Assembly: GCA_958295745.1 (NCBI GenBank)
Contig: OY282370.1
Coordinates: 2,454,548-2,518,547, forward strand
Source of the DNA: an uncultured Acidimicrobiia bacterium
GTDB lineage: Bacteria; Actinomycetota; Acidimicrobiia; Spongiisociales; Spongiisociaceae
Reading direction: 5' to 3'
DNA length: 64,000 bases
Shown: in pieces, positions 7,801 to 15,876 of the stretch
Numbering within the stretch: position 1 is the first letter of the stretch
Layout of the letters: every line of letters begins with the position of its first letter
Notes under the pieces: generated by a model
What the model was told of the DNA's origin: nothing
What the model saw: the letters and a program-made list of their open reading frames with translations, nothing else
The model's database searches: none
Made by a program: the position numbers and the translations under genes

Positions 7801-9494
7801 GAAGACCCCACCAGGACCGGCTGTGCGGCGGGTGCAGGCGGGAGGACGGAGGGCATCGGTTTGAGCTGGCAGCCCTCCACGAAGATATCGAAGAAGTCGG
7901 GGGTGGTTTCCAGCTCGATGTGGGTGATCCTCTTGGCTTCCTCCTCTGCCCGGCGCCGCCTCGATCTGTCCAGCAGCAGGGACCGGGCGCCGTCGATGGC
8001 GGCGTTGCCCACCTTCACCACCCTCTCCTCCGGCACCGGGGCGATCAGGCCGATGTCCACGGCGTTGCGCACGTTCAGGTAGGTGGCGAAGCCGCCCGCC
8101 AGGTAGAGCCGCTCGATGTCCGCCGGCGACACCCCGGCCGTCCGCATCACGATCAGCTGGCCGCAGTAGTTGGCCGCCTTGGCCTGGGCGAGGTTTCCGG
8201 CGTCTTCCTTCGAGAAGGTGATGCCCCGCTCCGGGACCACGTCGATGGCGGCCAGCCTGCGGTCGGCGGTGAATATGCCCCGTTCGGTCATGATGTCGCG
8301 CCGGCGGAGCTCGGCCAGTAGGTCGGTGAGGCCGGAGCCGCATATCCCGGCGGCGGGGGCGCCGCCGATGGCGGCGTAGTCGGCCGCCGAGCCGTCCGCG
8401 GCCAGCCGGATCGACTCGATCGCTCCGTCGTAGGCCCTCATGCCGTAGGTGACCAGCCCCCCCTCGAAGGCCGGACCCGCCGGGCAGGAGGCCGCGTACA
8501 TCCGGCCTCGATGGTGGAGCACCACCTCGGTGTTGGTGCCCATGTCGATCAGCATCTCGGTGCGTCCGGTCTTGCCGAGCCGCAGGGCGTCCAAGCAGGC
8601 CGCGGTGTCTGCGCCCACATGACCGGAGATGAGCGGGAGTCCGTACACCTTGGCGCGGCGGTTGGCCCGGATGCCGAGGGTGCGGGCGTCGGCCAGCAGG
8701 GCGGTGTGCCGCCGCCGTCCGGCCAGGTAGTCGTGTTCGATCAACGACTTGTAGGGCTTCTGGCCGATGCTCTGGACGCTCAACCCGAACAGGATGTCCC
8801 GCATGGTGGAGTTGGCCGCCACCACGATCTCGTACAGGCGGGAGGGGCGCTGTCCGAGGCCGGCGGTCATCTCGCGTATCCCCTGGTTGACGGCGGTCAC
8901 CGCCGCATTACGGAGCTCGCCCGCCACTCCCGGGCGGGCCTCGTAGGAGATGCGGTTCATCACGTCGCTGCCGCCGAACCCCTGAGGGTTCTCGAAGCTG
9001 CATACCGCCTCGCTGCGCCCTGTTTCGAGGTCTACCAGCTCCAGGACCACCGTGGTGGTGCCCAGGTCCACCGCCAGTCCGTAGACGGCGCCCCGGTAGC
9101 GGTCGACGACGAGGTTGCCGTACCGCACCTCGCCCCCCGCCCGGGTGACCATCGGGTCGAGATCGACGGGCCGCCCGCCGCCCCCGTCCGGCGAGTTCCG
9201 GTTCGGCGCCAGGATCCTCGGACGTCTGCGCAGAGGTGCGAAGCCGATGGGTTGGCCGCCGTTCACTATCCGGGCCTGACAGGCCAGCCGAAAGCCGCCG
9301 CGCAGGAACCCTTCGGCCTCGGTGCGGGGGGTGAGGGAATCCATCCCGCGGGTTATCTCCACCACGCACTCGTGGCACTGGCCGGTCCGTCGGCAGGAGG
9401 TGGGTACCTCGACCGCCAGATCGTCTGCGTAGTCGAAGATGGTCCGGTCGATGACCAGCGGACGGGTCCGGCCGTTGTGGGAAACGGTGCTCAC
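7797..9494 (-). CDS. Reductive activator of corrinoid protein (ASKHA/DUF4445) with N-terminal 2Fe-2S domain
   Basis: A 565-residue RACo-type protein that re-reduces accidentally oxidised Co(II) corrinoid to Co(I) using ATP. The N-terminal ferredoxin-like domain has the plant-type cluster pattern CRRTGQCHEC and a later Cys in RLACQARI. A linker precedes the ASKHA-type core, with AVDLGTTTVVLELVD as the phosphate-binding loop, LIDMGTNTE, AGICGSGLTDLLAEL and LAGGFATYLNVRNAVDIGL. These match the family order. It overlaps genes on both sides by 4 nt. Its presence beside a corrinoid protein and both methyltransferases argues for a self-contained demethylase system. Confidence 0.9.
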   Translation of the reverse strand: MSTVSHNGRTRPLVIDRTIFDYADDLAVEVPTSCRRTGQCHECVVEITRGMDSLTPRTEAEGFLRGGFRLACQARIVNGGQPIGFAPLRRRPRILAPNRNSPDGGGGRPVDLDPMVTRAGGEVRYGNLVVDRYRGAVYGLAVDLGTTTVVLELVDLETGRSEAVCSFENPQGFGGSDVMNRISYEARPGVAGELRNAAVTAVNQGIREMTAGLGQRPSRLYEIVVAANSTMRDILFGLSVQSIGQKPYKSLIEHDYLAGRRRHTALLADARTLGIRANRRAKVYGLPLISGHVGADTAACLDALRLGKTGRTEMLIDMGTNTEVVLHHRGRMYAASCPAGPAFEGGLVTYGMRAYDGAIESIRLAADGSAADYAAIGGAPAAGICGSGLTDLLAELRRRDIMTERGIFTADRRLAAIDVVPERGITFSKEDAGNLAQAKAANYCGQLIVMRTAGVSPADIERLYLAGGFATYLNVRNAVDIGLIAPVPEERVVKVGNAAIDGARSLLLDRSRRRRAEEEAKRITHIELETTPDFFDIFVEGCQLKPMPSVLPPAPAAQPVLVGSS

Positions 9495-9832
9495 CGTCCG
9501 GGCGCCTCCCCGTTGCCGCCCCGGCGGGTTTCCGCCTCGCGGCGGATGGCGGCGATCTTCTGTTGGACCCGGTCACGCGCCCTGGGATGGGTCTCCCAGG
9601 CGCTGCGGTAGTCGAAGGCGCCGTCGTGTCCGCAGGTGAGCCGGTCCTCCGTATCGTCCGGCGGCCTTATCTGGTTGCGGCACCGGAACAGGGCGGTGCA
9701 TTGATCGAGCCGGTCCCGGTAGGGGCACCTGGTGCGGGATATCGCCTCGGCGCGGGTTGCCATGTCGGTGAAGATCTCGGCGATCCGGTCGAGCCGCTCC
9801 CGGTAGGCCTGCCCGTCGGCGTTGGCGTCCAT
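9491..9832 (-). CDS. Small Cys-rich protein of the corrinoid operon, unknown function
   Basis: A 113-residue, highly charged, helix-rich protein with four clustered Cys: RCPYRDRLDQC, LFRC and LTCGHDG, spaced x8, x5 and x15. This could bind zinc or an iron-sulfur cluster. I do not recognise a family. It sits between the corrinoid protein (8 nt upstream) and the activator (4-nt overlap), so it is certainly co-expressed with the demethylase. It could be an electron donor adaptor or an assembly factor, which is inference from position only. Confidence 0.7.
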   Translation of the reverse strand: MDANADGQAYRERLDRIAEIFTDMATRAEAISRTRCPYRDRLDQCTALFRCRNQIRPPDDTEDRLTCGHDGAFDYRSAWETHPRARDRVQQKIAAIRREAETRRGGNGEAPGR

Positions 9833-9840
9833 GCCGGTTC

Positions 9841-10593
9841 TCAGGTGCGGAGCTCGGCGGCCAGTTTCTTGGCGAGCTCCACGCAGGCGAGGGCGTCCTT
9901 GCCGTAGCCGTCGGCGCCTACCTCCTCGCCGAACTCGGGGGTTACCGGCGCTCCTCCGACCATGAACCTCACCTGGTCCCGGAGGCCGGCGTCTTTGAAG
10001 TGCTCGACGGTCCTGGCCATGTTCGGCATGGTGGTGGTGAGCAGGGCCGACATGCCGATCAGGTGGGCGTCGTTCTCCCTCACCGCTTCGAGGAACTCGT
10101 CGGGGGAGGTGTTGACCCCGAGGTCGATCGCCGTGAAGCCCCCGCCCCGCAGCATCATGATGCAGAGGTTCTTGCCGATGTCGTGGAGGTCTCCCTGCAC
10201 GGTGCCCATGATCACGGTGCCGATCGGCTCGACCCCGGAGGCGGCCAGGATCGGTTCGATGTGGGCCATACCGGCTTTCATCGCCCGGGCGCTGACCAGC
10301 ACCTCAGGCACGAACACGAACCCCTCCCGGAACTTGATGCCCACGATTCCCATACCGGCGATGAGGCCGTCGTCCATGATCTCGATGGCTTCCACCCCGT
10401 CGGCGAGCGCCTGGACGGTGAGCCGGTCGACCGTGATGTTGTCTCCTTCGATGAGCGCGGCGGCGATGTCCTGCATGGCGGGGGAGGCGCGGCTGAACAG
10501 CTCGATGTTGCGTTCGATCTCTTCGGGCCGGTCGAGGAACTCCTCGATCTCGGCGCGGACGGTTTCGTTGACTATGTCAGATAGTTGGGCCAT
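9841..10593 (-). CDS. Corrinoid (B12-binding) protein of a methyltransferase system
   Basis: A 250-residue corrinoid carrier. An N-terminal helical cap (B12-binding domain 2) of about 120 residues is followed by the Rossmann-type cobalamin domain. The lower-ligand motif DxHxxG is present as GDLHDIGKN near residue 135, followed by SALLTTTMPNM and GGAPVTPEFGEEVGADGY. This is the methyl-carrying component shuttling between methyltransferase I and II. It resembles MtgC/MttC/MtaC-type proteins. Located directly after the UroD-type methyltransferase with a 109-nt gap. Confidence 0.92.
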   Translation of the reverse strand: MAQLSDIVNETVRAEIEEFLDRPEEIERNIELFSRASPAMQDIAAALIEGDNITVDRLTVQALADGVEAIEIMDDGLIAGMGIVGIKFREGFVFVPEVLVSARAMKAGMAHIEPILAASGVEPIGTVIMGTVQGDLHDIGKNLCIMMLRGGGFTAIDLGVNTSPDEFLEAVRENDAHLIGMSALLTTTMPNMARTVEHFKDAGLRDQVRFMVGGAPVTPEFGEEVGADGYGKDALACVELAKKLAAELRT

Positions 10594-10702
10594 CAGAAGG
10601 TCCTGTGTCGGGGTCTCTCTTGCTCTCCGAGCCGGGCTGGAAACCTTTCCAGCCGCTCAGCGTATACCGGACGGGCGCCGCGCCGCAAAGGTTCATTTCG
10701 GA

Positions 10703-11809
10703 TCAGGCTTCGCCGTTCTCGTCCGACGGGGAGGGCGGGGGGTCGTGGACGACCAGCCGTCCGTCGGGCCTGTGGGCGTTGGAGTAGTCGCGGGCCGAGT
10801 CGGCCAGCGCCTGCAGCACCTCCATCTTGGTGCCGAGCGGCACCGATCCTTCGGGGGCGACCCCGTCGACGCCTGCCTCGAGCACGTTCATGCATGCCTG
10901 ATAGCAGTCGTCGTAGGTGCCGCTGAACAGGGTGGTGGGGTTGTTTATGTTCCCCATCAGCGACATGCGGCCGCCCGTGATCTCCTTGGCGACGTGTGGG
11001 TCTACCTGCGACTCGAAATGGAAGCAGTCCCAGCCGGCCTCGGCGAAGTAGTCGATCCGGTCGGTGGTCTCGCCGCAGCAATGGAGGATGCTCGGCCCTC
11101 CCATCTCCTCGGTCACCTGCTGGTGCATCTCCAGGAGGAAGTCCCGGTAGGTCTGCGGGCTGACCAGCTCCCGGTTGGCGTGATCGGCCCACATCACCGC
11201 ATCGGCGCCGGCCTCGAACTGGGCGTGCGCCGACATCATCGAAGCGGGCAGCAGCACCTCCAGATAGCGGCGGATCGCGTCGGGCTCGGTGATGGTCCCC
11301 ATCAGGAAGTTCTCGATCCCCACCAGATGGAATCCGACCGACCATGGGCCGTATACCTTGCCGACGATGGCCACTTCCGGATAGCGTTTCCGCAGCAGCC
11401 TGATGGCGCCCAACACCGCCTCGAACGACGGACGTTTCAGATAATCGGACGGGATGCTGAAGTCCTCGGGATCGTGCAGAACATGGGCGCTGGTGGCCGG
11501 CCAGTTGTCGACCGTGCCCCACCACGTGGCGGCGTCGAGGGCGTCCGCCTCGAGCTGGGAATGGAACACCGGCATCACCGTATCCAGACCCAGATCTTCG
11601 TGGGCGGTGGCGGCCAGCCGGGCCATCTGCTCCGCATCGAGGTGCGCCTCCGGGAAGTACGCATCGGCGATCTCCATCGCCTCCAAGGTGATCACCGAGC
11701 TGAGGGTCATCGCCGGCACCTTGTCCACCCGCCCGCCGTAGAGGGCCGAGAGGAAACGGCGGCGGGGGGTCATCCACTCACCCGAGAGCCGTTTGAACTG
11801 TTCACCCAT
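10703..11809 (-). CDS. Uroporphyrinogen-decarboxylase-fold methyltransferase (corrinoid methyltransferase I, MtaA/VdmB-like)
   Basis: A 368-residue UroD-superfamily protein. In demethylases of this type the UroD-fold enzyme either demethylates the substrate (VdmB-like) or moves methyl to a thiol (MtaA-like). Here it is the only candidate for the substrate-demethylating component. The zinc-binding HxC motif is visible in ILHCCGETT. The usual third ligand, a Cys in a segment such as PECAVPL, is replaced: the equivalent reads APEGSVPLGTK. This may mean different metal chemistry. The start is supported by aggaga about 6 nt upstream. First gene of the operon. A candidate promoter lies about 175 nt upstream. 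Confidence 0.85.
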   Translation of the reverse strand: MGEQFKRLSGEWMTPRRRFLSALYGGRVDKVPAMTLSSVITLEAMEIADAYFPEAHLDAEQMARLAATAHEDLGLDTVMPVFHSQLEADALDAATWWGTVDNWPATSAHVLHDPEDFSIPSDYLKRPSFEAVLGAIRLLRKRYPEVAIVGKVYGPWSVGFHLVGIENFLMGTITEPDAIRRYLEVLLPASMMSAHAQFEAGADAVMWADHANRELVSPQTYRDFLLEMHQQVTEEMGGPSILHCCGETTDRIDYFAEAGWDCFHFESQVDPHVAKEITGGRMSLMGNINNPTTLFSGTYDDCYQACMNVLEAGVDGVAPEGSVPLGTKMEVLQALADSARDYSNAHRPDGRLVVHDPPPSPSDENGEA

Positions 11810-11982
11810 GTGTCTCTCCTCGCCCTGGATGGGAGATTCCTGGAAACGTTACCACCAAGGATAACACGAAGGGCGGCAAGGGCGGCACGCGGCCCGAACC
11901 GCCGGCAGAAGGAGAAAGAGAGGGGAGGGAACCGAGTCGGCAAATCTCTTGGAACAAGGGGGTTGTCATCCCACACCGATAC

Positions 11983-12011
11983 TATATAATTAGATAGTTG
12001 CTTTAGAACAA
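11983..12011 (-). promoter_or_regulatory. Candidate sigma-70-type promoter for the demethylase operon
   Basis: On the minus strand, TTGTTC (12011-12006) and TATATA (11988-11983) are separated by 17 bp in a markedly AT-rich island within GC-rich DNA. It would give a leader of roughly 165 nt before the methyltransferase start at 11809. I see no B12-box consensus in the leader, so a cobalamin riboswitch is not supported. Confidence 0.45.
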
Positions 12012-12713
12012 CGACAGATATCGTTGCCGATCCGGATGGCAGCGATCAACAGCCCGCTCACGGGGCTTCTGGAACTTTTCCGGCGGCAACCCACAGAGGC
12101 GGGCAAACTAGCCGAGCGGCCGAACGAGTCAGGTGCGCCCCGGGCCCACGCGCCCCGCACCGAGAAAGCGTGATTTGGCGGTGGTGGCGGGGGAGGGCTC
12201 CCGGCGAAGCCGGGGAGTGGGCGGCGGAAAGCGCGAAAAATGTTCGCGGTTTCATGGTCGAGCGGTTTCATGACTGGTCTTCCCCGAGGGGGTGTTCGTT
12301 GCCGGCCCGTACCGCAACATCGACTGCACATCCGACGGGTTGAGTTCATGACCGGTCCTCGGGAGTGTTCGTTGCCGGGGTTTCTTCGGGTGGGCGGTGC
12401 AAGTTGGCATGGGAACACAACCCCGATGACAGCGGGCGGGGACCGAAGGCAAGGGGAGATGCCGGGGCGGGTATGAACCTCCCTAACCCGAGCAGGCGCG
12501 AACTTTCTCGACCCTGATCGTTCATGAAGTTCCGGTTTGGGATGGGCCGGGGTGCCGGGTTGCGGGTGTGGGCGTGCCGGGTCCGTCGGGTCTCTGCCGG
12601 GTGTTGCTTCCGACCGGGGGGAGACGCGCCGTTGCGGCCGATGATCCCCGGGTCATGAGGGCTGCTCGACGCTTGCGCCGCCCGCCCGACGCCCCGGCCA
12701 TGAACGATCGTGG
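12012..12713. other. Non-coding spacer with imperfect direct and inverted repeats
   Basis: No convincing gene is seen here. Two related segments starting ttcatgac(t/c)ggtc and ending tgttcgttgccgg lie at 12267-12305 and 12345-12379, an imperfect direct repeat about 78 bp apart. An 11-bp perfect inverted pair, gatcgttcatg and catgaacgatc, lies near 12516 and 12700. Together they suggest decayed mobile-element ends or regulator binding sites, but nothing decisive. Confidence 0.4.
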
Positions 12714-14006
12714 TTATCGGTCGGCCACCTCGATGATCAACTGGGACACCGCGTCAGTCGGTGCCTCTGCGAACGCCGCTCGGGAGGCATCCTCCAATAT
12801 CCGGCGGTCCAGGAAGGTGCCCGCCCTCACCACCCGGCGCACTTCTGACAGGACGGTTATGTCCGAGGTGGGGTCGCCCTCGACCGCCAGCAAGTCGGCG
12901 GCCAGCCCCGCCCGGATCCGGCCGGTGACGCCGCCCAGCCCCAAGGCGTCCGCCGCCGAGGAGGTGGCCGTCGCCAGGGCTGCGCGGGGCGGCATCCCGG
13001 CGTCCACCAGCAGGGCGAGCTCGTCGTGGAGGGAGAACCCGGGCGCCAGGCCCGGCCAGGGTGTGTCCGAGCCGGCGATGATCCGGCAGCCCGACTCGAA
13101 CAACCCGCCCAACGTTTCTTTCATGGCCACCACGCGGGCCTGCCGCGCCAGCCTCTCGGCGGTGTCGGAGGTGCGGTGCGGGAACCGCCGCCATGCCGCC
13201 CGGATGTCCGGGTGGACCCAGCGGGACCGCCGGTCGTTGGCGAAGACCGCGTCGTTGACCCGGCTCAGCCGGTCCCACACCACCAGGGTGGGGCACAGGA
13301 CCACGCCGGACTCCAGGAACGCCGCCGCCCATCGGGAGGTGCGACCGGGATCCGGGGGCCCTGCTCCCTCCACGTGGTGGACGCAGCCGGAGAGGTGCTC
13401 GATCTCCCCGACCCCGGCCGCCGCCGCGGTCTCGGCGTCCACCGCCCCCAGATGGGCGATGACCGCCAGACCCAGCCCCCCGGCCCGCCGGACCGCCTCG
13501 GTGATCTGGTCTTCGGTCAGGTTCACGTACAGCTTGACGGCGTCCACCCCGGCCGCCGCCAGCTCCTCCACCGACCGGGCCACCTCGCGGGTGCCCAGGT
13601 GTCTCCGTCCGATGCTCGGCCAGTTGACCGCCTCCCCGTCCAGTACCGGTCCGCAGCACAGGATCCTCGGGCCAGAGGCCGGGTCGGCGGCGGTGCGGGC
13701 CCGGCGTTCCAGTATCCAGTCGAGCCGGTTGCCCGTGTCCCGCACGGTCGTCACCCCCGCCGCCAGGAAGCCGGGCAGCATCCAGTCGGCCAGATGCACG
13801 TGGCAGTCGATCAGGCCGGGCAGCAGCGTGCATCCGTCCAATCTCGTCACGGCAACCCCGGCCGGTATCCCCGCCGCCGGACACACGCCGACGATCCGCT
13901 CTCCCTCTACGAGGACGGCGCAGGACTCCAAGAGCCGCTCGCCGTCCCAGACCGCATCCGGGGCGAGCGCCCACACGGAGGGTTCCGATCCGGCGGCGTT
14001 TTCCAT
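12714..14006 (-). CDS. Amidohydrolase family protein (imidazolonepropionase/prolidase-like)
   Basis: A 430-residue metal-dependent amidohydrolase. Metal ligands are visible: DCHVHLAD (HxH after strand 1), the likely carboxylated Lys in VDAVKLYV, His in IAHLG, His in IEHLSG and the catalytic Asp in AGSDTPWPG. The short N-terminal beta-sandwich (VLVEGERIVGV...) and the C-terminal return to it (AADLLAVEGDP) are typical. The substrate is unknown, probably an amide, a cyclic amide or a peptide-like ester. It lies 7 nt after the SDR, in a minus-strand run with a phosphotriesterase-like enzyme and a dimethylformamidase-like amidase. Confidence 0.88.
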   Translation of the reverse strand: MENAAGSEPSVWALAPDAVWDGERLLESCAVLVEGERIVGVCPAAGIPAGVAVTRLDGCTLLPGLIDCHVHLADWMLPGFLAAGVTTVRDTGNRLDWILERRARTAADPASGPRILCCGPVLDGEAVNWPSIGRRHLGTREVARSVEELAAAGVDAVKLYVNLTEDQITEAVRRAGGLGLAVIAHLGAVDAETAAAAGVGEIEHLSGCVHHVEGAGPPDPGRTSRWAAAFLESGVVLCPTLVVWDRLSRVNDAVFANDRRSRWVHPDIRAAWRRFPHRTSDTAERLARQARVVAMKETLGGLFESGCRIIAGSDTPWPGLAPGFSLHDELALLVDAGMPPRAALATATSSAADALGLGGVTGRIRAGLAADLLAVEGDPTSDITVLSEVRRVVRAGTFLDRRILEDASRAAFAEAPTDAVSQLIIEVADR

Positions 14007-14013
14007 GGCCGCC

Positions 14014-14790
14014 TCAGTACATGATCGAGCCGCCGCTCACGTTGATCGTGGCGCCGTTGATGAAGCTCGAATGCCGGGAGGCCAGGAAGACGACCACCGC
14101 CGCCAGCTCCTCGGGTTGGCCCATCCGGCCCAGCGGACACATGTCGATCCCCTTCTGGACTATCTCGGGAGTGTTGTCGATGTGCTGCATGGGGGTGTCG
14201 ATCTGGCCGGGAGCGATGGTGTTGACTAGGACGCCGTGCGGGCCGAAGGCCTTGGCGAAGCCGTAGGTCATCGACACCACGCCCGCCTTGGCGGCCACGT
14301 AGGCGTCGCTGCCCAGGAGCGGGCCCACCAGCCAGGCCGTGGAGGAGAAGTTGATGATGCGGCCCCCCTTGCCGCCGGCCGCCATGATGTTTCCCGCCGC
14401 CCGGTTGAGGAAGAACCCCGCCTTCAGGTTGATGTCCAGCTGGTGGTCCCAGTCGTCTTCGGTCACCTCGTCGAGATGCCGGCGGCGCAGGACGGCCGCC
14501 GGATTGGCCAGGGCCCACAGACCGCCGAACCGGGCGGCCACCCCCGACACGAGGTCCGGTATGGCTGCGATGTCGGCTAGGTCGAACGGGGCGGCGAGGT
14601 GCCGGTCCCGGTCGTCGAGCGCCGCCATCGTCTCCGACAGGCCGGCCTCGTTCCGGTCCACCGCCGCCACGCGGGCCCCCGCCGCGGCCATGGCGAGGGC
14701 CGAGGCCCTGCCCACCCCGCGGGCGGCGCCGGTCACGATCACCCCCCGCCCCTCCAACCCGGCGCCCAGGTTCCAGGCCGCCCCGCCCAT
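14014..14790 (-). CDS. Short-chain dehydrogenase/reductase
   Basis: A 258-residue SDR with the TGAARGVG cofactor loop, catalytic Ser in NFSSTAW, the YVAAK active site and the C-terminal FINGATINVSGG. It lacks the usual NNAG motif, having ALANPAAVL instead. That substitution and its overall sequence ally it with the SDR at 2351-3118. The start ATG (14790) shares one base with the end of the phosphotriesterase gene, so the two are translationally coupled. Confidence 0.9.
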   Translation of the reverse strand: MGGAAWNLGAGLEGRGVIVTGAARGVGRASALAMAAAGARVAAVDRNEAGLSETMAALDDRDRHLAAPFDLADIAAIPDLVSGVAARFGGLWALANPAAVLRRRHLDEVTEDDWDHQLDINLKAGFFLNRAAGNIMAAGGKGGRIINFSSTAWLVGPLLGSDAYVAAKAGVVSMTYGFAKAFGPHGVLVNTIAPGQIDTPMQHIDNTPEIVQKGIDMCPLGRMGQPEELAAVVVFLASRHSSFINGATINVSGGSIMY

Positions 14791-15863
14791 CAGGCGCCTC
14801 CGGGCGGATCCCCGGGGATGCTGAGGATGCGGGCCGGGTTGCCGACCATCAGCTGCTCCACCTCGGCGCTTCCCCAGCCCGCGTCGCGGAACAGCGGAAC
14901 GACATGGGTGAGGGTGTGGGCGTATCCCCAGCCGCCGTAGGCGAGCAGGCGGGTCTTGACGCCGCCCATGTCCTGGGAGACCAGCAGCTGCTCTATGTAG
15001 CCCTGTTCGGCCAGCCCCGCCAGACCGGCCACGATGTCGAAGTCGCTGGGCGGGTACTTGCCCAGGCCGATCAGGGAATGGTCGAAGCCCATCAAGTCGT
15101 AGGCCAGGTTGGCCCCCCTCCCCAGCAGCTCCATCTGGTAGGGCTCGTCGAATATGGCCGTGTTCATGTGCCCCAGCACCACCCGGCCCGGATCGACCCC
15201 TTCCGCTTCGAGGGCGTCCAGCACCTTCACCCCCTCGAAACCCCACGGGTGGAGATGGATGCTGATGGGAACGCCGGTCTCCAGGTGGGCCCGCGCCGCG
15301 GCCCTGACCATCCGCATCTCCTCGGGATGCACCGGGTCATAGGTTCCGATCTCGCCGTATACGCCGGGCCGTATCCCGGTGCCGCCCACCCCGTTGCGCC
15401 ACTCGTCCACCAGCTCGCGGACGATATCTTCGGTGGGCCGCTCGGCGGTGCCCGGCGGGTGGCTCGAAGCCAGGTAGTAGCCCCCGCCCATGACGACATG
15501 GATCCCGCTCCGTTCCGAGATGTCTCGCAGGATCAGGGGATCCCGCGACATGTGGCTGGGGGTCACCTCGACGATGGTGCGGCCTCCGGCGGCGTGGAAG
15601 GGCGCCAGCTCCTCCAGCACCTGCTCCACGTCGGTCTGGTGGTAGTTGTCGGGGAACCCTCCCGGATTCCACCGGGCTTCGGCGGCGGTTTGGATGGTGA
15701 GGGGCGCATCGGAGACGACCGGGTAGCCGTGGATGCCGAGGATCGGGCGGCAGTCCACGTACAGGTGCTCGTGGATATGGGTGGGGCCCAGCTCCGACAC
15801 CGGAACCGGACCCCGCACGGTCATCGCCCAGGGGCCGCCGCCGCTTCCGCTTCCCGCCGTCAT
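14790..15863 (-). CDS. Phosphotriesterase-family metal hydrolase (aryldialkylphosphatase-like)
   Basis: A 357-residue TIM-barrel binuclear hydrolase. HxH metal ligands are visible in THIHEHLY, further His in ISIHLHPWG and VLGHMNT, and a C-terminal Asp in VSQDMGG. The bridging Lys seen in true phosphotriesterases is not obvious: the corresponding segment reads TIVEVTPSHMSRDP, with Glu as in the lactonase/PLL-type subset. A lactone or an ester is therefore the likelier substrate, which is inference. It sits 13 nt downstream of the dimethylformamidase-like large subunit gene. Confidence 0.85.
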   Translation of the reverse strand: MTAGSGSGGGPWAMTVRGPVPVSELGPTHIHEHLYVDCRPILGIHGYPVVSDAPLTIQTAAEARWNPGGFPDNYHQTDVEQVLEELAPFHAAGGRTIVEVTPSHMSRDPLILRDISERSGIHVVMGGGYYLASSHPPGTAERPTEDIVRELVDEWRNGVGGTGIRPGVYGEIGTYDPVHPEEMRMVRAAARAHLETGVPISIHLHPWGFEGVKVLDALEAEGVDPGRVVLGHMNTAIFDEPYQMELLGRGANLAYDLMGFDHSLIGLGKYPPSDFDIVAGLAGLAEQGYIEQLLVSQDMGGVKTRLLAYGGWGYAHTLTHVVPLFRDAGWGSAEVEQLMVGNPARILSIPGDPPGGA

Positions 15864-15876
15864 CGGCTCTTCCCCG

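Noticed and set aside
11810-11985. Cobalamin riboswitch in the leader of the corrinoid operon
   Set aside because: It was looked for because of the context, but no B12-box or conserved stem sequence is visible in the leader.
9962-11989. Plus-strand reading frame of 675 codons
   Set aside because: It is antisense to the corrinoid protein and the UroD-type methyltransferase, both of which have clear active-site motifs.
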